From Panax quinquefolius (Eukaryota > Streptophyta > Magnoliopsida > Apiales > Araliaceae): a stretch of DNA of 64,000 bases. The stretch lies in NCBI GenBank assembly GCA_020205615.1, contig CM035151.1, positions 13,292,565 to 13,356,564 on the forward strand, in the 5' to 3' direction. Shown piece after piece: positions 22,027-32,178 of the stretch. Every line of letters begins with the position of its first letter. Position 1 is the first letter of the stretch. A program made the position numbers and the translations under genes. The notes beneath the pieces are model-generated. The model made no database searches, was not told where the DNA came from, and saw only the letters and a program-made list of their open reading frames with translations.

Positions 22027-24279
22027 GGAATGATCCATAGCATCTATTTGCTATGGATCAAAAAATGGCATATATCATCTATACCGTCCGTGTAATTAAT
22101 GAATGGCTAAGATCTGATTGAAAGAAAAACCGTCAGCTAGACTTACTAGCGGACGCATTAAGTATAATTTATGGACACTTATGCCCCCCATAGCGCGCTA
22201 AGCCAAAATTGGGTCAATTGGCTATAACCTACAGCAAATCGGTGAATGCTACAGTCTGTAACAAAGGTAATACGAGTGCGAATTGGGTAAATTGGCTAGA
22301 ACCTACAGCAAATCGGCGAATGCTACAGTCTGCGAATTGGGTAAGGTAACAAAGGTAATACTCTACCGTCTGCGAATTGGGTAAATGGCTAGAACCCCAA
22401 AAGCAAAGTACAGCTAATCGGCGAATTGAGTAAGCTTCTCCAAACCCATATCTGTAAAACAAGCTGAGTAATGGATTTTAAATTTTTAATTGTTATATTC
22501 CAATTGCTTCCTTTTCCCCCTTCACGGTTACTGCTGAGCGTCTTAGGTCTGTGTCGTGCTGCAACAATAATGTCCTCAATTCAAACAATAGAATGCCTCA
22601 TTATGAATTGTTCGCATTTCCTTTAGTATGTTTATATCTCTTTTGGTGCATCTTGTTAGGCATCAAAAGTGGGTACTTGAATTTGTTGACTTGGGAGGTG
22701 AAATGAGTCGAGATGTTTATATCTCCTGACCAACTGTTCTGAAGCTTTTTCATTAGTAAGTTCTTCTGAAATTCTCTTTTTCTATTGTTTACTTTATTTA
22801 AGAGATCTTTATAGGAGGTGACTGAATATATTACTGAGATCTGTGTGACTCAATTAGATTTAAATTTACTGAAGCATATTGTCATTTTAACAAAGAGTAA
22901 AATAAACCCACCATAATTTGCACATCTATATTTGATTAACATTATGCCAGTGAAGCTGATCTCAAGCTGATAAGAAGGTTGTGGCTCGCAGATGCTATGC
23001 CAGTGAATCTGATCTCAAGAAGACAGTTCTATATGATTTTCATGTTGCCAATGGTGGGAAGATGGTGCCATTTACTGGTTGGAGTATGCCAATTCAGTAC
23101 AAGGACTCAATCATGGACTCTACTGTAAACTGTAGGGAGAATGGTAGCCTCTTTGATGTATCTCATATCATGATGTATCTATCATATTTATATATAATTT
23201 CTTCACACCTCTGGTGCAGGATCCTTTGCAGCTCCAGTTCTTCAGCACCTTACAAAGGACTAAGGAGGATTTGAGCAAGCTATACTTTGGGGAATTTCAG
23301 GTATTGGATATCAATGGTGCAAAATGCTTTGGGTGTGGCGTCCATTATCTTTTGGTCCCTCTAGACAATGTTTCACTGAAAATTTTGGTATTCAATCTGT
23401 AGCAAATAATGTTGAGAGGATGGTCAATGTAAAGGATGAAAAAGGGAAGCTTCCAACCCAGAGTGCATACCTGAGGAGTGCGATGAATTTGTGTATGATA
23501 TTCTGTGAATGATGTTGTGTAATATTAATTGTTGTACATGTTATGTTGTTGCGTGTTGGGGATGTTTAATGTTGTGTCATGTGATATGTTGTACAGAACT
23601 TTGTTGCGTGTTGGGGTTGTACTCGTGTCAAAGGACTGTGTTAATTCTACAGCAGGATGACATGTTACTACTTTTTATTTCAAGTTGGTCCGCTAGACAT
23701 ACTAGCGGATGATGTTATTTCAACTGCTCGTGCACATGCTAAGTGAGGGCATAAGTGTCCATAAATTATACTTAATGCGTCCGCTAGTAAGTCTAGCGGA
23801 CGGTGGTTCCAAAATACTGATTAAAAATGCTTCAAAAGGTAAAATATAGAATCAATACAAGCTCAATCGACCAAAAACAGTGAGAATACAGGAAAAACAC
23901 GAATTCGAATTTCCTATCTCCCAAATTCATAGCCAGCTTTTCACAAAAATGACATAAACTCGCGAAGTAAAAAATCAATATAAACATAATTTTGAAAATC
24001 CTCATTAATTTGATTCTATATTTCCAACAGTAAAATTCAACACAAATAATTATATTCCAAGCATCACATATCACAACAAATACTACATAAAAGAGAGATG
24101 ATTTAAAATAGATCCAGCTGTAGTAATTTGAACAATGAAGAAAAAGTAAAATAGATTTGAATAGGAACCTCCAGAGGGAGGCTCATGAAATCATCGGAGG
24201 GGTTTGATTGCATCTCTTTCACCTCCTGTAAAATCCTTTTCACCGCCGGATTCTTCCGATTGTACTTCTCTTCCGCCAT
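18961..24279 (-). CDS. UBC32: Ubiquitin-conjugating enzyme E2 32 (UBE2J1 type), complete, five exons
   Basis: Exons 24279-24169, 21299-21168, 21027-20943, 19629-19466 and 19389-18961 splice with GT-AG junctions and correct phase into about 306 residues (Arabidopsis UBC32 is about 309). The UBC fold starts [29 protein letters not shown] and [12 protein letters not shown] follow. The active-site Cys lies in [19 protein letters not shown], the noncanonical form of Ubc6/UBE2J enzymes that lack HPN. A low-complexity acidic linker follows, then [20 protein letters not shown] with LLLKKFLK, a C-terminal tail anchor. The enzyme accepts ubiquitin from E1 on the cytosolic face of the ER and serves ER-associated degradation; in Arabidopsis UBC32 is tied to brassinosteroid and salt-stress responses. 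The UBC33/34 group has a different active-site context, so UBC32 is preferred. Intron 1 (21300-24168) carries two transposons. Confidence 0.95.
20673..20701. repeat. (AT)n microsatellite in UBC32 intron 3
   Basis: About 28 bp of AT repeats inside the 1.3 kb third intron (19630-20942). Confidence 0.85.
21797..21990. mobile_element. Foldback MITE in UBC32 intron 1
   Basis: Inverted arms of about 90 bp: left 'gctttaaagcgaacctt' with 'gcgaaccaaagatgaac'; the right arm reversed reads 'tctaaagcgaactttaa' with 'gcgaaccaaagacgaac'. The centre has two 'ggcgacggttcgacccgtc' copies. It sits inside (TA)n tracts at 21783-21796 and 21989-22024. It shares the GACGG theme with the element at 12919-13066. 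Confidence 0.82.
22209..22440. repeat. Subterminal tandem repeats of the Pack-type element
   Basis: The blocks 'gcgaattgggtaaattggct' and 'cctacagcaaatcgg(c/t)gaat' recur three to four times at irregular 50-90 bp spacing. Subterminal repeats of this kind often bind transposase. Confidence 0.7.
22963..23345 (+). pseudogene. GLDT: Captured fragments of glycine-cleavage T-protein (aminomethyltransferase)
   Basis: Translation gives the end of the mitochondrial transit peptide plus the mature N-terminus: [18 protein letters not shown], then [37 protein letters not shown] and FDVSH (22963-23167). After a ~50-bp unrelated or intron-like piece ending tggtgcag, a second block (23217-23337) encodes [10 protein letters not shown], a frameshift, and [20 protein letters not shown]. 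In the intact enzyme these two blocks are separated by well over 100 residues, so most of the protein is missing. The functional enzyme moves the aminomethyl carbon to tetrahydrofolate in photorespiration; this copy cannot. It is on the strand opposite to UBC32. Confidence 0.88.
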
Positions 24280-24900
24280 ATTAGCTTACCGTAGATCCAA
24301 CCGCGTCAGAATATTCACACCCCTACCGCTGCTGGACAAACGAGATATATTTGTCCTATAGATATAGCTTTCGGATACAGGCTGAGTCTTCTGTGTGCGA
24401 TAGAAACAGAGAGAAAAAAATGATTGGGGGACTTGACCGTGAAATTTTAGTTGGTGGACACGTCGTTTAGAAGTCAATCTGCTTACGTGTCAGTTGTTTA
24501 GTGGTTGTGTTTATCAGATTTTTGTCAAGGAGTTGCAGTTTTTTTTTCTGGGGTAATTGTGGACAGCCCAATACTATTTCACTAGCTCATTATTCTAATC
24601 CCTATCTATTACTAAGAAATCAATAAAATAAAATAAAAAACACACATTTTGAAATTGATTCGGAACATCAAAATGAATATATGAGACGAAAATACAAGAA
24701 ATTTTTTGATAAAATAAAAAGATAAATAGATGTAAGAATTTATAAACTATCTCTTATGTTATCGATCTTTCAATCAAAAAAACCTTCTTGTATCAAAGCG
24801 AATCTAACGAATCCATCATTTGAATGATGTAAGATAAAAATTAAATTTATGGCACGGAATTAAATCGATCTGCTTATCACGATAATTATATGTGTTCGAT
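24280..24900. other. UBC32 upstream region
   Basis: 5' leader and presumed promoter of the minus-strand UBC32 gene, then AT-rich DNA up to the retrotransposon target site. No other gene is visible. Confidence 0.6.
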
Positions 24901-24905
24901 ACCCT

Positions 24906-27348
24906 TGTAAGACCCCAGTTTTTATAAATAAAGATGAATTTTCTATAAATATTATTTTTGAATATTATGGAATAATTTGATATAATGTTATAGTTGTGGG
25001 TAATATTTATAAATTTTACAAAGTATACAAGTGGTTATATTATATTCGATTGGTGGGGAATATTAGGTTTAGCGGGGAATATTCGTGATAACTACTCAAT
25101 CATTGGTGGACCCCACAATGTAATTATTATCGGATTGAGAAAAGACAAAAATATTTTATTGAAATAACGGCGGAAGTTTTACTGGTTGATATTGTTGAAC
25201 TACTCAGTAGTAAAAGTACGAAAGAATACGTGTGGTTGACAAGAAATATTACCGGTATTGATTATTGATCTTTATGTGAGAAGTCACTTAGTTTGATTCC
25301 ATTATTGTCGATTAATAATATGAATTATTATAGCGATAATGACGTTTTGTTTTATTCAGTATTATTAACGTAATAAAATGTAAACATCTTTTATATAAAG
25401 CGAATACTTTATTAAAGTTATTTTATAAATAAAATATATTATATTTTATTATCGTAGTGTTGCGTAGTGTTTTTGCGTAGTGTTTGATAAGTAAAATGTT
25501 TTTATATAAATAGAATATATTATATTTTATTTAAAAGATTTTGCTTTAAATATGGACCGTCGATTAAAGTAAATCAATCGGACCGATTCGATGGATTAAT
25601 TCTTACGCATTCCATTTTCCTATAAATAAGCTCATTCCTTCATTATTTTCTACTGAATTCATTTGAAACTCTACAGAGAGAAATTATAGAGAGAAACTAT
25701 ATAGAGAAAGTTATAGAAAGAAGAAGAGTATGATACGCTACTTCACTACTTCTTTATTAGGTTCTTTTACGGTAAGGGTGTTATTCTTTCTTCTTGAAGA
25801 GAACTTACATTATTCCATTCATTTATTATTACATTGGAATAACTCTGTAAAAGTGGCATACCCTATACATAACTTTTGTAGATACGGCGATACCCTATAC
25901 TTGGTGAAATCCTTATGTTATTCCATCGCTTATTATTACATTGGAATAACTTTGTGTACATGATTTACCTATACTTGGTGACATTCTTCTATTATTACAT
26001 TGGAACATCCATGCATGTGTTTTTACAGGACTGGTTAAAATCTTTATTATTATTACATTGGAACATCACATGCATGTGTTTTACAGGACTGGTTAAAATC
26101 TTTATCATTCTGTTGGAATATCCTATCATCGTGTGTTTTACAGGATGCAGTTCCATCTTTATTATTCATTGGAACATCCCTGTCGGTGTGAATTTCACGA
26201 CACGGTTCCGTTATTATTATTCATTGGAATAACACATACATCAAATCTACCGCATGCATGGTGATTTCTTTTGTTATTCCATTCTTTATTATACCCCCAA
26301 ATTGGTTAAAACTATGACTTCTATACTCCATGAAATTAGTAGAATATCCTCGATATTTTGCGTTTCATCCAATATCTTTTCATGGAAATATTTTTACGAT
26401 CATTCTTGAATTTTTCTCTGAAAGCAAATTATTATGTTGACAATTTGGGCGTTAATAAATCACGGATAAAATAATTCTTGAACTTGTTTTATTGAATTCT
26501 TATATCATTGTCATCATCCTCATGTTTATATTTTTTTTAAAGTCAAATACATGGCTGTGTAGAGCATGGATGGACTTGGTATGATTATGATATTGAGGAT
26601 TATTGATTGTAATCATGGTAGTAATGTTACAAATGATGTGGTAAAAATCCTCGATTGGTAGTAGTGCATTGATGACCGATTGTTGGCATGATCATGACCA
26701 TTAATGAATACACAACTATTCTTGGCCAGTAGTGCGAGGAATAATTGTGATCGTGATCTTAAAGAATATCCTTGGTAGTAGTAGTGCGGGGTGATTCGAT
26801 GATGTGGATTATTTATTAAAGTCGAGTCTCATTATAACAATTGATGAAAAAACCTTTAAAATCATAAAAGATAGTAGATTTTATTTTCTACTTGACTCTT
26901 TTAATGGATCAGATATTCAGCCGCAGATTAAACCTGGTTGTCTATTGTATTTTATCGGTTTAACATTGTTGAAGACTATTGATAATTTATTTTGCATTAT
27001 CTTAGTCATAATATTTCTTCTTTGGGCTAGTTGAGCTCACCCTTTCTTTCCTTTGTTCTCTTGAGGAAATGAGAATATAAATTTGGGACGAGTCGGGAAG
27101 CAGTGATGGTCCCGAAGATAGCATTAGTAGTCCCTCATTATTACGTGAAATAGTGTGATAATAATTATAATGAGGACTTTTGTTTGAGTTTGTATAATAT
27201 CTAGTAGAGCGATATTTGTATTTAAACTTACAGTTTATATGTCGTATTATACCACTACAGTTATGTTAATAAGTTGTATTTAAATTACATACCATGTAAG
27301 TGGCGACCCAAGATGGGTGATGTATACCTAATTTTTGGGGCGTCGCGA
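24906..27348 (+). repeat. 5' LTR of the Tekay-like element
   Basis: Full-length match to 32179-34601. TATA box at 25621 (tataaataag). The right end reads gcgtcgcga where the 3' LTR has gcgtcaca, probably a sequence error. Confidence 0.9.
25800..26245. repeat. Minisatellite inside the family-A LTR
   Basis: A ~60-bp unit with 'ttattattacattggaaca' and 'ttttacaggactggttaaaa' is repeated about six times. The same array occurs in the 3' LTR (33060-33510) and inverted in the solo LTR (62360-62830), so it belongs to the family. ORFs here, such as 25915-26232, are translations of the repeat. Confidence 0.88.
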
Positions 27349-27368
27349 TTGAGTATCGAGCTAAGGAT
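27349..27368 (+). other. Degraded primer-binding site, initiator-Met type
   Basis: Reads 'ttgagtatcgagctaagg' where the related element at 50329 has 'gttggtatcagagctta', which is the standard plant iMet-tRNA primer site. Position directly after the 5' LTR supports the call. Confidence 0.7.
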
Positions 27369-27519
27369 ATGATCCTGGCTAAGATGTGAGAAAAGTACTA
27401 GGAGGGGAGGCGGAGAATACCTTCGCATTAGTATGACCTACCTAAGTTTTTGTGCTATTTTATTGGTCGGTTCGAATATAAAGATAATTGTTAAATGTCA
27501 ATTAATCTTTTGTTTTGTG

Positions 27520-28712
27520 GCGATGTCTGAAAATGACATCTCGAGAATGTTGAGAATAAGAATGGAGCACAAAGCGATCGTTGATTCACCACATATCAAT
27601 AATCGAGGATAATGTGCATCGAAGGCGACAATCCTCACGCAAAACAACAACAACCTTGACCAAATGATGAATGATCAAATGTTCGGAGGCTTTATGCAAT
27701 TTTATCTGAAGAAAGCAGAGCGACTCTGCCCAAAACGTAGGTGGAAACACGGAAAACTCTCGGCGGTCACCGCTAAACAATTCAATTGGGGACCACCGGA
27801 GTTTAAGGAGAAAGCCAAAACCACTTCTGGCGGAAGCATGGATAAAGCAGATTACAAGATATTTGATGTCTTGGGATGCTCAAGAGCAAAAGGGTTCCTT
27901 CTCACGCCTTTATGTTGCGGAGAGGCAGATTCTTGGTGGGAATCGGTAAAAGCGTACTCAAACTCTTTGTCTTGAAGATATCTTGGGAGAAGTTCAGAGT
28001 CATTCAACGACAAATACTTTTCCGAAAGTATTCGCCATAAGAAGGAGGTGGAGTTTATCAAGTTGGAACAAAACAATATGGACCGTGTATGATACGAGGC
28101 AAAATTTGCGGAGTTATCACGGTTCATACCCCACTTGGTGGATAATGAAGAGAGAATGGCGCGAATGTTTTTAAGAGGTTTGAAGTCGGAGATACGCCAA
28201 CATCTTATTTCTCATAAAGCGTGTTTGTATTGGATGTTGTAAATAGGGCTCGATTAGTGGAGTAGCGATAACGAGTCAACGCGAACTAAAAAAGAAGCGG
28301 TAATGCAAAGTTATAATACCGGTGAGAGTAGTCATCGTGAGCGGTGACAATAAGCGTGGAGGGAATCAATTGGCGAGATATGGTAACCACCGGTGGTAAT
28401 CAGGCCAAAACAATAAGAATGGACATTTCAAGAAAGCGGAGATTCAACAATGATGGAAAGACGTCAAAGACCAAAGACCGTTGTTAAGGAAGGAGAAAGA
28501 CCACCTATCATATGCTTCAAAATGCGGAGAAGAGGGACACATCGGTCCGAATCGTGCCACGCCGTCAAAGCATGTTATAATTGTGGAAGAGAAGGTCACT
28601 TAGCTCGATTTTGTCGTTTCATCAAGACAAATTCAACTAGGATGGAGGCACCAAAAGGTAGTCCCGGAAAAGTCAAAACCAGTAGTCTGCAAAGGAGGCG
28701 TTTGTTGTGACC
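27520..28712 (+). pseudogene. Tekay-like gag with CCHC zinc knuckle
   Basis: Frames pieced together show YKIFDVLGCS, an EADSWWESVK segment (27920-27955), FNDKYF, the helix HLVDNEERMARMFLRGLKSE (28130-28190) and a CCHC knuckle CYNCGREGHLARFC (28571-28612). A second, upstream knuckle is corrupted. Order and spacing are typical of chromoviral Gag. At least five frame breaks or stops interrupt it. Confidence 0.85.
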
Positions 28713-28734
28713 TCCCGAGAGAGCAAGGAACCCG

Positions 28735-29205
28735 AATGAGGTCATCACGGGTAAGCTTATCATAAACTCTAATGAAGTCTACACTTTATTTGATACTGGG
28801 TTCTACCCATTCTTTTATTTCTCCTACTTGCGCTCATCGATTAAATTTGACTCCGGAGAAATTAGACTTTGACTTATCTGTGGAAACTCCGTTGGGAGAA
28901 ACCTTCATTACATCCACTGTTTATAAGTCTTGTTTGGTTCAAATCGGTACCCTCACATTACCTGTCGATCTTATTTCATTAAAAATACTTGCTTTAGACG
29001 TGATTCTAGGGATTGATTGGTTAACTACTTATCATGCAAAAATTGATTGTTTTCGTAAGGTTGTTAGCTTTCATATTCCTAATCAACCTATTATGCGAAT
29101 TCAAATGACCAAACCATTAAAATCAATCACGGTCATCTCAAGCCATAAAGCTATTCGTTTATTGAAAAATGGATGTCAAGCTTTCTTAGCTCATATCATG
29201 ATTTA
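28735..29205 (+). pseudogene. Tekay-like aspartic protease
   Basis: The catalytic DTG sits at 28791-28799, but an extra base after CTGGG shifts the frame before STHSFIS. From there an ORF of about 140 codons continues through LILGIDWL-like VILGIDWLTTYHAKIDC (29000-29050), the flap/second-half signature of Ty3/gypsy proteases. The enzyme processes Gag-Pol; this copy would not be translated in one frame. Confidence 0.85.
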
Positions 29206-29214
29206 AACAAAAAT

Positions 29215-30560
29215 ACGTCAGTTTTGAGCGATATTTCTATTGTTAATAAATTTCCTGACGTATTCCCCGAAGAACTTCCTGGCCTACCCCCAGAGCGTGA
29301 AATTGAATTTTGTATCGACCTTGAACCTGGTACAAAACCTATTTCCAAAGCCCCATATCGAATGGCTCTATTGAACTTGAGGAGTTAAAGACCCAACTGC
29401 GAGGAATTGTTAGACATTGGCTTTATTCGTCCTAGTACTTCTCTTGGGGTGCTCTGCTTACATTCGTGAAGAAGAAAGATGGGAGTATGCGACTTTGTAT
29501 TGATTATCGGGAGTTGAATCATGTCACCATCAAAAATAGGTATCCATTGCCGCGTATTGATGACTGTTTGACCGGTTACAAGGAGCCAAATTCTTTTCAA
29601 AGATTGATCTTCGTTAGGATATCACCAATTGAAGATTAGAACCACGTGACATTCCAAAGACGGCTTTCGGAACTCGATGCGGGCATTATGAATTCTAGTC
29701 ATGTCCTTTGGATTGACTAATGCTCTCGCCGCCTTCATGGATATGATGAACCGAGTATTGAGGAATATTTAGATCACTTTGTGGTCGTCTTTATTGATGA
29801 CATCCTTATTTATTCCAAAAGCCGTGAAGATCATGAGCATCACTTGAGGTCGACACTCCAAAAGCCGTGAATATAAGCTTTATGCCAAGTTGAAGAAATG
29901 CGAGTTACGGCTTGAAGAAGTAGCATTCCTTGGGCACGTGGTATCAAGTCATGGAATATCATTGACCCGCAAAGATTGAAGCTATTCAAATTTGGGAACA
30001 ACCTAGATCGATGACCAAGAAACGTAGCTTTCTCGGTTTTTGTGGTTATTATCGGAGATTCGTGGAAGGATTTTCTCGAATCGCTACTCCATTGACTCGG
30101 TGACTCGAAAAGATACAAAGTTCGGTTGGAGCGAAGAATGTGAGAAGAGTTTTCAAGAACTCAAGAAGAGACTTATTTCAAAGACTGTTTCGACAATACC
30201 ATTTGGCTCGGAGGATTTGTCATCTCTGGTGATGCTTCGAGCAAAGGGTTGGGATGTGTTCTTATGCAACATGGAAAAGTTATAGCTTTATGCCTCGACA
30301 ACTCAAAGAATATGAGAGGAATTATCCTACTCGTGATCCGGAGTTAGCATTTATTATCTTTGCACTTAAAATTTGGAGGCATTACTTGTATGGGGAGAAA
30401 GTGGAGATCTTTACGGATCATAAAAAGCCTCAAATATTTCTTCACTCAAAAGGAACTCAACATGCGACAACGGCGTTGGCTTGAAGCTATTGAAAGATTA
30501 TGATCATACCATCAATACCATCCCGGAAAGCGAACGTGGTAGGTGATGCATCGAGTAGAA
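29215..30560 (+). pseudogene. Tekay-like reverse transcriptase and RNase H
   Basis: Recognisable in shifting frames: the pre-RT linker [20 protein letters not shown] (29248-29308), the RT fingers around [16 protein letters not shown] (29470-29520), the catalytic [14 protein letters not shown] (29781-29822), [18 protein letters not shown], then RNase H pieces [20 protein letters not shown] (30370-30425). Frame breaks fall next to CAG, CTG and CCTG sites. No restored sequence is given. Confidence 0.9.
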
Positions 30561-30629
30561 GATCGTATGCAAGAAATGCTGAGTGCGTTATTGTCAACAC
30601 AAAGGCCCATTTTGTGTGACTTGCAAAGG

Positions 30630-32150
30630 ATGGAGATAGAGTTAAAGACTCGGGGACGCGTGTGATGATAGCAAATATCTGAGTAGAACCGACTTTAATC
30701 GATAAAGTTAAAGGCGCTTTCAAGCTACGGACACGGAGGCGATGCGTATGAAAAAAGAAAGTGCAAAGAGGGTGCTATCACGGAAGCAAGAATCGATGAA
30801 GAAGGAATACTTGAGTCAACTCCGGACTTTGTGTTCCTAACGACCACGATTTAAAGTATAATATCATGATGGGGCGCACAACACACCATTTGCAATCCAT
30901 CAGGAGTACCAAAATGTATCATGATATTCGTCATACATTTTGGTGGAGCAATATGAAGAGAGAGATAGTATTTGTTTATCTCAAGGTGTCTAACTTGTCA
31001 ACGAGTTAAAGCGGAGCATCAAGTACCAAAGGTCCATTGAAACCACTTGAAATTCCGAATGGAAGTGGGAGCACATTACCATGGATTTCATTCTCGGGGT
31101 CTTCCTAAGATTTCTCAAGGCATTGATGCGATTTGGGTCATTGTTGATAGATTGACCAAGTCTCCGCTCATTTCTTACCGATCGAGAAACTTATACACTT
31201 GAACGTCTTGCTCGTATGTACATAAGCGAGATTGTGGGCTGCATGGTATCTTGCGGTATCCATAGTTTTCGATCGAGACCCAAGATTCACTTCACGATTT
31301 TGGGTTAGTTTGCAAAAGCTATGGGCACGGACTTACGATTTAGCTCCGGCAGATATCATCCTCGAGACGGACGGACGATCGGAGAGGACTATTCAAACTC
31401 TTGAAGATCTATTAAGACTCTGTGTTCTTGATTTCAAGGGAGTTGGGACAAGTTTTTACCATTGGTGGAGTTTTCCTACAACAACAGGTTATCAAGCAAG
31501 TATTGGCATGGCTCCATTCGAGCGTTGTATGGAAGAAAGTGTCGTTCTCGGTATCTTTGGGATGAGGTGGGTGAAGCAACGTTGTTGGGACCGGAGTTGA
31601 ATACGTATGTATGACTACGGAAAAGATTCAAACGATCAAACAACGTATAAAAACCTCACAAAATAGACAAAAGAGTTATCTTTGATCTTCATCGAAAGGG
31701 CGTGGAATTCAATATAGGAGATCATGTGTTGTTAAAAGTTGCTCCATGGAAAGGAGTTACAAGATTTGGAAAAGAGAGAAACTTAATCCTCGATTCATCG
31801 GTCCATTTTAATCCTCGATCGAGTAGGTAGGAGCGTGGCTATAGACTGCTTTCCGCCAAATATGTCTCGTGTTCATAGCGTTTTCACATATCCATATTAC
31901 GTAAATATGTGAAAGACCGAACCATATTATTGAGTTAGAAGGCAGGACGAAATAAGCGGAAGATTTGGACGTATGAAGAGGTTCTGTTCAAATTTTGGAT
32001 AAGAAGGAACATATTCTACGCTCCAAGGTTATACCTCAAGTCAAAGTTTTGTGGAGGAACCACGATGTTGAGGAAATGACTTGGGAGTTAGAATCGAAAT
32101 GAAATCAAGGTATCCTTACCTCTTCGACATACCAGTATCGTACCTAATTT
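30630..32150 (+). pseudogene. Tekay-like integrase with chromodomain-like tail
   Basis: The HHCC zinc region is around 30895-31015 (TKMYHDIRHTFWWSNMKRE ending in TCQRVKAEHQ). Core-domain pieces follow: WEHITMDF (31063-31086), FDRDPRFTSRFWVSLQKL (31269-31322) and SERTIQTLEDLLRLCVLDFK (31380-31438), covering the D,D,E region. The C-terminal part gives FGKR..LNPRF and the tail VLWRNHDVEEMTWELES (32048-32098), similar to Tekay chromodomains. Many indels are present. Confidence 0.85.
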
Positions 32151-32165
32151 AGAGGCGAAATTTCA

Positions 32166-32178
32166 TAAGAAGGGGAGT
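32166..32178 (+). other. Polypurine tract of the Tekay-like element
   Basis: Purine-rich 'aagaaggggagt' lies immediately before the TG of the 3' LTR, the expected site of plus-strand priming. Confidence 0.75.

Larger units (their letters stand above)
22129..23804. mobile_element. Pack-type TIR transposon carrying gene fragments, in UBC32 intron 1
   Basis: Terminal inverted repeats of 58 bp (22129-22186 and 23747-23804) match at 57 positions. Each contains an internal hairpin, GTCCGCTAG-ACTTA-CTAGCGGAC; a third copy of that hairpin lies at 23688-23710. Between the TIRs are subterminal tandem repeats (22209-22440), fragments of a glycine-decarboxylase T-protein gene and an unidentified coding-like fragment (about 23390-23500). 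No transposase is encoded. This is the structure of Pack-MULE/Pack-TIR elements, which carry host gene pieces. I could not find a clear target-site duplication, so the superfamily (MULE, hAT or other) is open. Confidence 0.78.

Noticed and set aside
22981..23274. Possible functional aminomethyltransferase gene
   Set aside because: Only two short, non-adjacent parts of the protein are present, with a frameshift and no C-terminal domain, enclosed by transposon inverted repeats.
22129..23804. Helitron as carrier of the captured fragments
   Set aside because: Helitrons lack long terminal inverted repeats; here the 58-bp TIRs match at 57 positions and there is no TC..CTRR pair of ends with a single 3' hairpin.
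27852..28127. Antisense ORFs over the Tekay gag-pol (also 29840-30118, 30487-30723)
   Set aside because: They are shadows of the sense gag-pol frames and show no domain of their own.
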